NCBI GenBank assembly: GCA_002392965.1
Contig: DGIA01000008.1
Location: 70,913 to 134,912 of the forward strand
DNA from: Bacteroidales bacterium UBA3834
GTDB lineage: Bacteria; Bacteroidota; Bacteroidia; Bacteroidales; P3
Length of the DNA: 64,000 bases
Direction: 5' to 3'
The translations under genes and the position numbers were made by a program. The notes under the pieces are model-generated. The model worked only from the letters and a program-made list of their open reading frames with translations. It had not been told where the DNA came from and ran no database searches. Shown here one piece after another: positions 18,846 to 28,900 of this stretch (positions are counted from its first letter, which is position 1; each line of letters opens with the position of its first letter).

Positions 18846-19714
18846 TTCGTCGAGACGACCAGATAGTCGGTATATTTCCAGAACTGCGAGGGATTGAGAA
18901 TGCGGAGATAGGCTGTCACGGATGCATCCTCTTCGTCGGCCACAAGTTCATAACTGTTCTCCGGGTGCTGCGAGATGACGACGGCTTTCTTCTTCGCAAT
19001 GGCGATGGTGGTCACCTTCGTGCGATCAATCTCGTTGAAGAGTTCGGTATTCATGTCGGCCACGGTACCCTGCTTGCGGCCAATGCCGATGAAGCCGCCG
19101 GTCTTGTTCACCACGCCGGCTTCCTTCAACTCGTTGTAGCTCCCGACGATGAACCATGCACGGTTGGCATCGTTGATCTGGCGGGCTATGTATTCATCCT
19201 TCTGCTGGTTCGAGGCACTCAAATCCTCGATATCCTTGTTGAGACCTTTGATAACCACCTTGGTATTCTCCAGCTCGGCAAGCAGGTCGTTGATCTGCTG
19301 CTCCTGGGCCTGTGCACGCTCCTCCAGCTTGGTGATATAAGCCTCCAGGTCGGCATTCTTGCTGCTAAGGGTGGTGATCCGGGAATTCAACTGGGCGATT
19401 TTCTTCTTGTTGTCGGCCATCATCCCCTCGATGGAAGTCATCTGGGCGGCAATCTGCTGCTTCTGGTTGACGGTTCCCTCGGTGGTGTTGCGGCGCATCT
19501 CCTGCACGCTAGTGTATTTCGAGTTGATCATCGACAGATTGTCCTCAATCTCGTTGAGCATCTCGAACAGGCCGTCTATCTCAGCATCCTTGGAATCGAC
19601 GATGCTCTGCAGCGAATCAATTTTCGACTGACGGGCGTCCAGTTCTTTCTGGTTGCAGGAGGCAACGGTCAAAGCCATCACGGCCAGGCTGATTGTCAAA
19701 ACAACTTTTCTCAT
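18842..19714 (-). CDS. Coiled-coil lipoprotein of unknown function
   Basis: A lipoprotein signal (LTISLAVMALTVASC) is followed by a long coiled coil from about residue 25 to 190, rich in heptad-spaced leucine and isoleucine (KIDSLQSIVDSKDAEIDGL, for example). A small globular C-terminal domain begins at RAWFIVGSYNELKEAG. The layout resembles the Bacteroidota lipoprotein family sometimes labelled Cbp1 collagen-binding adhesin; that label is a similarity, not a demonstrated function here. It is the first gene of the operon with asparaginase and porT. Confidence 0.7.
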   Translation of the reverse strand: MRKVVLTISLAVMALTVASCNQKELDARQSKIDSLQSIVDSKDAEIDGLFEMLNEIEDNLSMINSKYTSVQEMRRNTTEGTVNQKQQIAAQMTSIEGMMADNKKKIAQLNSRITTLSSKNADLEAYITKLEERAQAQEQQINDLLAELENTKVVIKGLNKDIEDLSASNQQKDEYIARQINDANRAWFIVGSYNELKEAGVVNKTGGFIGIGRKQGTVADMNTELFNEIDRTKVTTIAIAKKKAVVISQHPENSYELVADEEDASVTAYLRILNPSQFWKYTDYLVVSTK

Positions 19715-19800
19715 TTTTTATCTTTTTAGCATTTACCTCCGTAACGGAAAACACACGCCGATAGTATATCGACGTGTCGTAAAATGTGTTAAAAAGAAAA

Positions 19801-19823
19801 GCGGGAGCCCTACAGACTCCCGC
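19801..19823 (-). terminator. Terminator after the B-module surface protein gene
   Basis: On the minus strand a 7-bp GC stem (GCGGGAG with CTCCCGC) is followed by TTTTCTTTTT, seven bases after the stop codon at 19831. Confidence 0.8.
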
Positions 19824-19830
19824 TCAAATA

Positions 19831-20814
19831 TCAGTGTTTGACTACCTTGGTCACCTTTCCGTCAACCCTCAACAGATAGACACCTGCAGGCAAGTCCACA
19901 AGGTCAATCCTGGTGCGCTCGCCCGTCAGCCTCCACTGGCCCATCCGGCGCCCTCTGAGGTCGTAGAGTTCCACGTCGCGCCCGGCCTCACCGCACACCG
20001 TGAGCCACCCTGTTGTGGGATTGGGCCACGCCGTCATCCGCACCGCCGAAGCGATGCCGTCGATGCCGGCTGTAGCCCGCAGCACCGCCACACCCGTAAG
20101 GTCGAAGCCGCCACTGGCCCAGATGGTGTCGTTTGTAGGATAAGGGTCGTTGACCATGTGGCCGAAAGCATCGTGGGTGGCATACTGCGGGTCAATCGTC
20201 CCCACCACATCCACCAGGCGCACATAGACGATGTTGTCGATGTCGATGCCGGCGCTGTCCTTCAGCTCCTCCAAATCGAAGGGAGTGCCGTAGCCCACGC
20301 GGTATTTGCCGGCCAGGTTGTTGAGCTTCGTGGGATCCACACTGCCGTTGCTCCCCACCTGCACGGTGGTCGGCGTGAGCGAAGTCGAGGGGAACCTTAC
20401 ATAGCGCACGCCGTCGGTACTCACCTCCACGAAGGCCAGCTCGAGGAAATTGTCGTTGAAGGAATTCTCGAACACCGCGAAGTCGGGACCCGCCACATTG
20501 CGGATGGGCTCGGCGAAGGTCAGCGTAGCCGTGCCGCCGTCGCCGAGGCTGACGGCCGACGTGGTCGCAGTCGATGCTGGACCCACTCCGTAGCCCTCCT
20601 CGCCATAGCGCACCCGCGGCCCGTCGGGATCGACGATATCCACCGGCCCGCGCTCCACCGTGCAACCCGTGGCCCAGCCGATGATGGCTGCGCTGTCGTA
20701 GCGCACGGCGGTGCATCCGGGAGTGCCCACGCCTCCGCAGAAAGAGCCCTGCCCCTGACCATACATGATGCAGGTCAGGAGCATGGACGTCAAGATAACC
20801 AAGATACGTTTCAT
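19831..20814 (-). CDS. T9SS-exported single B-module surface protein, in the cobalamin-regulated unit
   Basis: A signal peptide (residues 1-20, ending MYGQ) leads into one B module of about 230 residues. It has SFCGGVGTPG, AIIGWATGCTVERGP, GPDFAVFENSFNDNFLELA, VEVSTDGVRYVRFP, NNLAGKYRVGYGTPFDLEEL and GFDLTGVAVL. A type A T9SS sorting domain ends the protein (AWPNPTTGWLTV, VDLPAGVYLLRVDG, KVVKH). The same module occurs as residues 1610-1832 of the giant protein at 22928. It lies 72 bases after the three-A-module gene and is probably read from the same riboswitch-controlled promoter. I recall similar uncharacterised proteins beside B12 riboswitches in other Bacteroidota, so corrinoid capture is a reasonable inference but unproved. 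Confidence 0.75.
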   Translation of the reverse strand: MKRILVILTSMLLTCIMYGQGQGSFCGGVGTPGCTAVRYDSAAIIGWATGCTVERGPVDIVDPDGPRVRYGEEGYGVGPASTATTSAVSLGDGGTATLTFAEPIRNVAGPDFAVFENSFNDNFLELAFVEVSTDGVRYVRFPSTSLTPTTVQVGSNGSVDPTKLNNLAGKYRVGYGTPFDLEELKDSAGIDIDNIVYVRLVDVVGTIDPQYATHDAFGHMVNDPYPTNDTIWASGGFDLTGVAVLRATAGIDGIASAVRMTAWPNPTTGWLTVCGEAGRDVELYDLRGRRMGQWRLTGERTRIDLVDLPAGVYLLRVDGKVTKVVKH

Positions 20815-20838
20815 CGTTCTATCAATTCATTTTTCATC

Positions 20839-20882
20839 GGCCACTGACCACCAGCCACTCTGGCTACTGGTCACTGGCCACT
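20839..20882. repeat. Heptamer repeats forming an intergenic hairpin
   Basis: Six heptamers (GGCCACT, GACCACC, AGCCACT, then GGCTACT, GGTCACT, GGCCACT) are arranged so that the first 19 bases pair imperfectly with the last 19. The hairpin sits between two cotranscribed surface-protein genes. It has no U-tract, so it is not a standard terminator; it could stabilise or process the mRNA. Confidence 0.65.
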
Positions 20883-20886
20883 TCCC

Positions 20887-22512
20887 TTAATGGCGCACCA
20901 CCACCTTGGCCATACCCTCGCCTACGCGGAGCATGTAGGCACCGTTGGGCAGCTGGCTGACGGGGATCTGCACCTCGCTGTTGCCGGCAGCCACCGCGCG
21001 GCCATACACCTTGCGGCCCGTCATGTCATAGACAGCCACCTCGGTGCTCCGGTTCAGGCGCTCACAACGCACGCTTAGCATCGTGGCCGCGGGGTTGGGA
21101 TACACCGTCACCTCGACAGCCTCAACCTCGGCGATACCGGCAGGATCGCTCACAGGGTGAATCTCCATCGTATAGACATAGATATAGCTCCAGTAGGTCG
21201 CACCATCCCATTCATAGCTGAAGCTGTCAATTACAACACCGGCGGCGGGTTCGGCCCACTTCTCGAAGTCGCCGTTACCCAGATTCTGGATCATGCCGCC
21301 ATCCATGAAGCCGTTACGCTTGCTCTCCCAGTAGCTGTACATCTGCTTGCGGAGGGTGTCGGTGCCACCCATGACGAAGAAGATGTCGTCCAGATAGCTG
21401 CCATTCATCGTGTAGCTGAAGCGGTGGTCGGCGGCCGTGATGGCGTCCATCACCTGTTGCACAGTCACGCTGTCGGTGCTGAACTTATAGCCCCAAGCCA
21501 GGGCGGTGTCGGCCCAGTTCACAGCCAGGACAACCTTGTTGTTGCCCTCACCCACCCAGTAGGTAATCTGCTCGGCGCTGATGGTGGCCTCTTCGGGCTG
21601 AGGATCGACAGGACCGGCATTGGGATTAGTGACAGGATGTATCTCAGTCGGCCATACCACACCCATGGCGTATCCCATGACAGAGTCGTAACCAAAGCCA
21701 TAAAGAGATTCACCAATCTTCAGGAAGTCTCCGTTGGCAACTGCAGAGCCAGCGTTAACATTACCGTTGCCGTTAAGGATATATTGCGGCATATTGACAG
21801 GCGAGGTCGAGGGGCTGAAGCTGAGGTTGACCGTACCATCGTTGTAGTTGATGGTAGTAAGAGGATTGTCGGCACTGAGGCGGCTGTCAGCAGCGCAGAT
21901 GGCACGCAGAGCTCCGTCGATAGTCAGCTCGCCGCTGAACTTCAAACCCCAGGCAAGAGCGGTATCGGGGACACCCCAGTTGACGGCGAACACCAGCGAA
22001 TCAGTACCTTCGCCCACCCAGTACAGGATGTCGGACGCCGCGATAGTGGCATCCTCGGGAGTATGCATCACGGTAGCAGGGGTGATGGGAGTACTCCATA
22101 CGTCCTCAGTATTTTGCGAGACCTTTACAAACATATTGCTGGCAAGGTTGTAATCTGAGAACTCATCATAATCATCTGCAAGCACACCGTTCACTTTGAA
22201 AAAGTAAGCAAAACTCATGTCTGCATCAACTGGATAACAGGTGTATGCAAGCATACCATAACCATAGTAGAAACGGGGATCAGCATCGGAGATAGCCGTA
22301 ACCATATCATCAACAGTCTCGTTGTCGGCTGCATTAAAATGATAACCCCATGCCACAGCACCAGTACCGTAATCAACAACGAAGATTGCGGAGGACGAGC
22401 CGCTTCCCACCCAGTAAAGGATGTCACTAGCGGCGATTGTGCTTTCTGTTTGTGCCTTCAAGCCGGTCATACAGAACAGGCAGAGGGCGATAGCTAATAC
22501 TTTTTTTACCAT
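20887..22512 (-). CDS. T9SS-exported protein with three A modules, cobalamin riboswitch controlled
   Basis: The start at 22512 (MVKKVLAIALCLFCMTGLKA) gives a proper signal peptide; the longer frame upstream is only leader DNA. Three A modules follow at about residues 24-150, 152-300 and 306-458. Each has the pattern ADILYWVGSG, then AVNWADTALAWGYKF, then a helix and ADxRFxY. A type A T9SS sorting domain ends the protein (VYPNPAATML, QLPNGAYMLRVGEG). The A module also occurs twice in the 2082-residue neighbour. The gene is 145 bases downstream of a cobalamin aptamer, so expression should fall when B12 is plentiful. Module function is unknown; a corrinoid-binding role is an inference from regulation. 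Confidence 0.78.
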   Translation of the reverse strand: MVKKVLAIALCLFCMTGLKAQTESTIAASDILYWVGSGSSSAIFVVDYGTGAVAWGYHFNAADNETVDDMVTAISDADPRFYYGYGMLAYTCYPVDADMSFAYFFKVNGVLADDYDEFSDYNLASNMFVKVSQNTEDVWSTPITPATVMHTPEDATIAASDILYWVGEGTDSLVFAVNWGVPDTALAWGLKFSGELTIDGALRAICAADSRLSADNPLTTINYNDGTVNLSFSPSTSPVNMPQYILNGNGNVNAGSAVANGDFLKIGESLYGFGYDSVMGYAMGVVWPTEIHPVTNPNAGPVDPQPEEATISAEQITYWVGEGNNKVVLAVNWADTALAWGYKFSTDSVTVQQVMDAITAADHRFSYTMNGSYLDDIFFVMGGTDTLRKQMYSYWESKRNGFMDGGMIQNLGNGDFEKWAEPAAGVVIDSFSYEWDGATYWSYIYVYTMEIHPVSDPAGIAEVEAVEVTVYPNPAATMLSVRCERLNRSTEVAVYDMTGRKVYGRAVAAGNSEVQIPVSQLPNGAYMLRVGEGMAKVVVRH

Positions 22513-22552
22513 ATTGATATTGTTTTTTAGTTTGTTAATACTTTCCAACCTC

Positions 22553-22650
22553 AATATCGGTATCGGTAAAAAAGGAAACTGTGCAATGGGGGCAAAAGAG
22601 CGGCCTGGCCGTCTGTCACCGGAATGCTTTTTCCTCGAAAGCGGTACCGA
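22553..22650 (-). promoter_or_regulatory. Expression platform of the first cobalamin riboswitch
   Basis: In the transcript, AUCGGUA just after the aptamer can pair with UACCGAU near 22553-22567, or locally with the preceding ACCGAU (loop GAA). A hairpin with loop UCGAGGA (22626-22642) lies between. The same hairpin and pairing arms occur in the second leader, which supports a conserved switch. No terminator is seen, so translational or antisequester control is likely. Confidence 0.55.
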
Positions 22651-22656
22651 TTTCAT

Positions 22657-22826
22657 CGGTTTGGCAGGTCTTCTGGCTTGCTCCTCTCGGCCCCGTCTTC
22701 CCATGCGCCTATGACGACGCACAGTGACATATCTTCTTGGGCTTCAACTCCTGAGCTTACAGCAGCGGGACTGCGCCGGACTCTCACCGGCTTCCCTCTT
22801 GGCGCCCTCCTCGGGCGACCAAACCG
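22657..22826 (-). promoter_or_regulatory. Cobalamin riboswitch 1
   Basis: The minus strand carries the B12-box core: GCCGGTGAGAGTCCGGCGCA, then GTCCCGCTGCTGTAAG, and the closing AGCCAGAAGACCTGCC. The terminal P1 arms GGTTTGG and CCAAACC pair. This is a class I-type cobalamin aptamer. It is identical to the aptamer at 29346 apart from one or two positions (GACGACGC against GGCGACGC in the variable arm, plus a base at the edge). Confidence 0.95.
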
Positions 22827-22830
22827 ACTG

Positions 22831-22859
22831 CAAAAATACAAAAAAAATCTTTAATACAA
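22831..22859 (-). promoter_or_regulatory. Promoter of the first riboswitch unit
   Basis: TATTTTTG (22831-22838, minus strand) is preceded by TTG (22857-22859) at an 18-base distance. Transcription would begin right at the start of the aptamer. Confidence 0.75.
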
Positions 22860-22870
22860 GAAAAGAATAC

Positions 22871-22907
22871 AAAAAAAGTACCCTCTCCTTGGTCTCAGAG
22901 AGGGTAC
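22871..22907 (-). terminator. Terminator after the 2082-residue surface protein gene
   Basis: A 10-bp perfect stem (GTACCCTCTC with GAGAGGGTAC) is followed by seven T residues on the minus strand. It separates the giant gene from the next promoter and shows that the two riboswitch units are transcribed independently. Confidence 0.92.
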
Positions 22908-22927
22908 AAACCGGATAGTAGTGAAGG

Positions 22928-25900
22928 TTATTTCTTCACTATCCTACTCACAGAACCTTCTGCATGGAGCACATAAACTCCAGCATTGAGACTGGTGAGG
23001 TCAAGGATGTTGTTTCCTTCGACGAGGGTGTAGGCCGCCACGCGACGGCCGGAGAGGTCGTAGAGTACAGCTTCGACAGTACGGCACACGCTGACGTTGA
23101 CATAGCTGGTCGCCGGGTTGGGCCAGAGTTCTTCAATGACAGCCACAACATCGGCAATGCCAACATTCTCGGCGAAGATGGCGACAAGGTTGGTGTCGGA
23201 GGTGACAACGATGGTACGCACCGAGTCGGCAATGCTGTCGCTCCAACTGACAAAGTGGTAGCCGTCATTGGACACAGCCTTGATCTCGATGGCAGTACCT
23301 TCAGCGTAGGTATCTGCACCATAAACGGAACCCCAATCAGGGTTGTTGGCAATGAGCGTGACCGTATAGAACACCGGCTCAGGGGTGGTGTCGTGGGTGG
23401 TAAAGCTCAGCGTGTCGCTCCAGTCGCTTTCGTCATCCTCGCTGCAAAGCGCCTTAATTTTGACCATATAGACTGTACCTGGCATAAGGTTTGTAAGAGC
23501 GAAGGGATTGGTTGTCACGTCAATATCGATTCCGTTGCAGTTGACAATCCAAGCGGACTCTGCACCACCAGCGGTCCAACTGAGCAGAGCACCGTTGGCG
23601 GTAATATTATCGACAGCGAGGTTGGCGGGGACGACACAGGTATCTTCGACAATAGAACTGTCGATGAGTTCATACATCACACCAACGCCGGTGAGGTCGA
23701 ATCCACTAGTCTCATAAGCCGTAGGCCACGGGTCGTTGACAATGTGGCCATAGGCGTCATAGGTACCGTACTGCGGGTTGATGCTACCCACCACGTCGAT
23801 AACACGCACATAAACGATGCTGTCAATATTGATACCCGCACTGTCGCGGAGTTCCTCAAGGTCGAACGGTGTACCGTAACCTATGCGGTATTTGCCAGCG
23901 AGATTGTTGATATTGGTGGGATCGGTCTGACCTGTATTGCCAAGTTGTGTCTCAGTCTGGGTGAGGCAGGTGGCGGGAAAGCGGACGAAGCGCACACCGT
24001 CGGAACTCACCTCCACATATGCCAACTCGAGACTACCGTCAGAGTACCCATTCTCGAAGACAGCAAAGTCGGGACCTTCACCATTGCGGATGGGGTGGGC
24101 AAAAGTAACCAGCGCCGAACCGCCGTCTCCAAGGCTGGCGGCATCCATTGTATTGTCCATAGTAGCCATACCAATGGCGTTGGTGTCACCACCGAAACTG
24201 GCAAGCGGACCATTGGGGTCGGTGATTCTGACAGGACCACGATTTAGCACCACGCCAGTAGCCCATGCCACAATGGCGTTGCTGTCAGCGGCCATAGCCG
24301 TGCTTCCCTCGGTGCCGGCTGCACCGCAGAAGGGACCGTGCTCAGGCACCACAGGGATAGTATCAATTGGTGCTGTAGTGTCAGGTACTGTGACGGGATA
24401 GATGGTATAGGGCCATACGTAAGTGTAGTCCACATAAGTGCCCATATTGGTGCTGTCTGTGATGACGGCAACGCTGAGGTCGCCCCACTTGTAGAAGTCT
24501 CCATTGTGTAGCACGTCGCTAAGACCCCAGCCGTTCACATGGTTGAGGAGGCTCCACCAATAGTTGCCAGGGGTGATGCCGAGCGTGTCGGTCATACCGG
24601 CAGCGGTGTCAATATAATTGATGTCGTCAATAAAGCCAGTACCGGTGTAGCTGAAGCGTGGGTCAACAGCGGCGATGTCGTGAATCATCTGATGCGCGGT
24701 GACGCTGGCAGAGTCAAAGCGGTAGCCCCAAGCCAGCGCGGTGTCAGCCCAATTGACGGCCATCACGACACTGTTGCTACCGGTACCCACCCAGAAGATG
24801 ATGTCGTTGGCTGCGATAGTGGCATCCTCAGGTGCAGGAGGCTCAGGGGTGTCGGGAGTGGTGTCGAGAGCGACGACGAGGTTGTCGATGCCGCAGTAGC
24901 GGTAGCCCGGACCCGTCGTGCTATTGGTACTGCTAGTCACATCCCATTTGAAGGTGAGGCGGGCATTGGCTGGTATGTTGGCATACTGGCCAAAGCGGAG
25001 GGTGTCATGATGTAGCACTCGGTTGTCGGCAGCCATGGTGTCGAGGCCCACGAACGAAGCAGTGTCGCTCGTCACATAACCAACCACCAGACGGGCTCCG
25101 CTCATATTGGTGCGGCGGTCGAAAGTCAGTACCGTCTGCGACAGCGGCTGCTCGAACATAGGCAGCATGGCGTAACGCTGCGTGCCGGTGGCATTCATGC
25201 CAGCAGTATGCGAAGCATTGTCACCAGTATAAATCTGGCTGCCGATAAGAGACAAGAAAGCATCGTTAGCGGCAATGGCGCCAAAGCTGTTGGTGCTGGT
25301 GGAATAGCCGATGCCGCCGAAGTAGGTGGCACTTTCGGAGTTGGGTGTGTAGTAGTACTGGGTGGTACCATTGCCAACCATAGACCAACATTCGGGCATG
25401 GCGGCACCAGCCATGTAGGGACGTATGGCCTGGTTGTCAACATAGCCCGAGAAATCCTGCCCGTAGGGTAGAGCCCGTGCGGTGGCGCATGAATCCACGG
25501 GGGGCTCGGGTGTATCACCTGCAATATCAACGACAATGTTGTCGATACGGAAATCATTATCAGTACCACCGACCGTGCTTTCCGCATAGAAAGCCATGCG
25601 TACGGCCTGTCCGGTAAAAGCTGCGAGGGAGACTGTAGCATGCGAAGGAGTGTTGGTAACATCAGGAAGGTAGTAATCGTCCCGGCCGACGGTGTCATTC
25701 CCCCATTGAGCCACAGGAGCCCACGTAATCCCATTGTCAGTGGTAACCAGTACAACAAAGCGGTCGTCTTCAAGACCAGCCCCTGTCTGGGGAGCGTCGG
25801 CATTGTTATATGCTGTCAGCATATAGTCGAATGACAACTCGGCATTCTCACTGAGATCGATTTCGGGGGTGACCAGCCAATACTTGCAGTTAGTGCCGTA

Positions 25901-28900
25901 CAGGTTTACCTTCACATGCGACGACCCATCGAATGCCGTGATCGAGCGTGTCCATCCACTACTGGTGTTGGTCAAGGTTGCGCTGTGCGTGGAGTCGATA
26001 TAAAGTCCACTGTAGCGGTTCCAGCAGGAAGAGAGTTGAGTAATGTTGGTGATATTGTCAAAGTTCATGCTCCACGGCAGGGGCAGGGCCGCGCAACTGG
26101 TGACAAATGACGCGGCACGGGCATTGGTGGGTTCACCCCAGCAGATGCTTCGGACATCAACGGTGTAGTTGGTGCTAGGAGTGAGGCCCATCAAGGCATA
26201 AGTAGTCGCGCCAGTGACGGTGACACTGTCGGCAGTGATACCGTCACTCCATCGCACGATGTAGGAGCCAGCTTCGCTGGGGTCGGTCCATGTAAGGGTG
26301 GCGCCATAGGCCGTGACATCCGATGTCACCAATGTAGCAGGGCGGTTACAACTGCTGACAGTATCTACCACGATGCTGTCGATGTAGCTGGTAATGGCGG
26401 TTGTACCCGTGCTAGTCTGCATGATGGCAATGCGTGTGCCGGTGCCACTGTAGCCGCCGAACTCCACCTCAAATTCGTTCCATCCGATCACGGAAGGTGT
26501 GAGGGTAGCCAGACGGGTGAAGGTGGTAGTATCAGATACGCTCTCGCTAACACCAACGGCAATCTTCACCTTGTTGATATTGGTGGTATTACCACCATAT
26601 TTATAGAAGAACCGAATCTTAAGCGTATTCAGGGCCGTCTCAAACTCTGGCAAGTAGGCCACAGAGTATTCCTTAACGGCGCTGGAAGTGCCTTTGGAAT
26701 ATATTTTGAGCGACTTGAAGCCGTTGAGGGCGTTCCCTGTGCCACTCGCGCAATAGGGATAGTTGTTGCTGACAAGATTGTTGGAAGAGTTGTTGTACAG
26801 ACGATTCCAACAGCGGTTCATGCCAGCCGACTGAGTAGCAGTCCAATCCTCGAAATTCTCCACGAATGGTATTGTGGACACCGGTGCACACAGCGTGCTT
26901 ACCGGAGTCGTATGGGGCAACGTGAGGCTGCCGTCGTTACAGATAGTAACCACGCTGATAGTATAATCACTCGAGGCGCTGAGGCCTGTAATCGTATATA
27001 CAGTGTCATTGAAATCGACGCTGTCGGTGACGTCACCCAAGGTATAATAACAGCGGTAGGAACCCTCGTTCATAGGGTCGGCAATATGGAGTGTAAAACC
27101 TTCGGTAGTGACATTATCGACACTGATACCCTGTGCACGGACGCAGGCAGGCATCTCATGCACGTCAATATCGTCAATATACCACGATTTGGCCGAACCT
27201 CCCGAGGGAAGGTAACGCAAGGCAATACGAGAACCACTAGGTGCATTGGGGAAGACTGAGGCGCAAAGACCATAGCCGGCGGCAAACTGGGCGCAGGGAT
27301 AGCCCACCTCGGCGACAAACGAACTGCTGTCGTCGGCGTCGGTCACATAGCCCACCTGCAGGGTGCCCCCGAAGCTGCCGGTCTCGGAAGGCCGTGCCAT
27401 AAAGCTCACCTCGAGGGCATTGGCCTCCTGATCAAACTCGGGCAGCACCAGTAGGTCCTTCGAGTTGCTGTTGTTACCATAGATACGCAGCGTATAGCCT
27501 TCATCACCGTATCCGCCGGTAGAACTTTGCGATGGGCGGAAGAGTTCCAGCCGGTCGAGATTGCTCCCCTTGTAGAACTTCCAGCAGGGGAGTGTACTGT
27601 CCTTCACAGCGTAGCCATAGCCATTGGGATGAGCCACATCAACAAACTGGCTGAAATCCTCATGGTAGGGAATCGCCTGTGGGCCGCAGGCAGTACGGAA
27701 AACCGTTTCGGTGAAGCCCGTGGTGGTATCAGTACAAAGGGTTTTTACACGCACCACATAACGCCTGTTGGGAGACAAGCCTGTGATGCCGTAGCTGGCG
27801 GAAAACACCTCCGCACTGTCATCTGCAGTATAATACACCATATAATGGTTCGAACTGTTGGGATCGACAATAGTGATGTCCGCCGTGGTGGCCGTAATGT
27901 TGGAGACAAGCACCTGTGAAGGCTTTACGCACGAGGGCAGTTCGGAAACGGTCACATTGTCAAGATAGGCCGGGCCGTTGTCGTTGCTCCGCAATGCCAG
28001 ACGCCCTCCGGTTACACCAGCGAAAGTCACGTCGAAGTGGTTCCAGCCACTGCCTTGCGGCAAACAGGTCGCTATGGGGGTAAAAGTCGTCCCATTGGTG
28101 ACATCGGCGATGACGCCAGCCTCAAAACCATGACCATAGCTCGACAGCACGTCGAAACTCAACTGCAGTTGCTGGGGCGTATCCTCAAACGGGGGCAGGA
28201 CGAGCACCGTGGGACTCGACGGACGACTGCTCACATAGAGACACTGGCCTCCGGCGGCGTTGACCGACGAGGAATTGTTGATATAGGGGTCAGAGGTACT
28301 GTAGGGATTAATCAGATCCCAGCAGAACACATGGTTGGAGAAGAATGATGCCGCAGTGGAATAGGACGATCCGCTACCCGACTGGAAGTCCTCGGTCCAA
28401 GGCAAGGCACTGTGAGCTATGGTGACGCACGGGGTACGGAACGTGGCGTTGCGCGAAGCCGTCTGCGTACCGTCGGCGCAATTGGAATAGACCTTCACCG
28501 TGTAGGCTGTATTAGGCGTAAGGGTGGTGTAAGAGATGGTCTGCATATAGACCACCGTGCTATCCTCCAACGAGTCGCCGGAAAAGAGCATCACAGTATA
28601 GTCGTTCACATTGGTGGTGTCGGTGATGTTCACCGTAGCCGTGGAAGCCGTAATGCCTGTCACGCTGACGGCTTGCGCCTTGGGACAAGAAAAGGCCGCG
28701 TTAGGGTCGGCAGCATAGATGATGTTATTCACGCCGGGGAAGGTGTAGTCGCTGCATGTCGATTCACTTATTCTCAGATGCGTGCTCGTCAATGTCGTCG
28801 AGCCATAGACACTACCATAACTATTGCAGTTCCATTCCATAGAGGGCGTCAGCACGACACCTTCGGCAGGGTCGTTGTAGTAGAGTTCCTGCAGGAATCC

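Noticed and set aside
22653..22841. Minus-strand open frame over the first cobalamin aptamer
   Set aside because: It is riboswitch RNA; the nearly identical frame at 29342-29566 exists for the same reason and neither has coding features.
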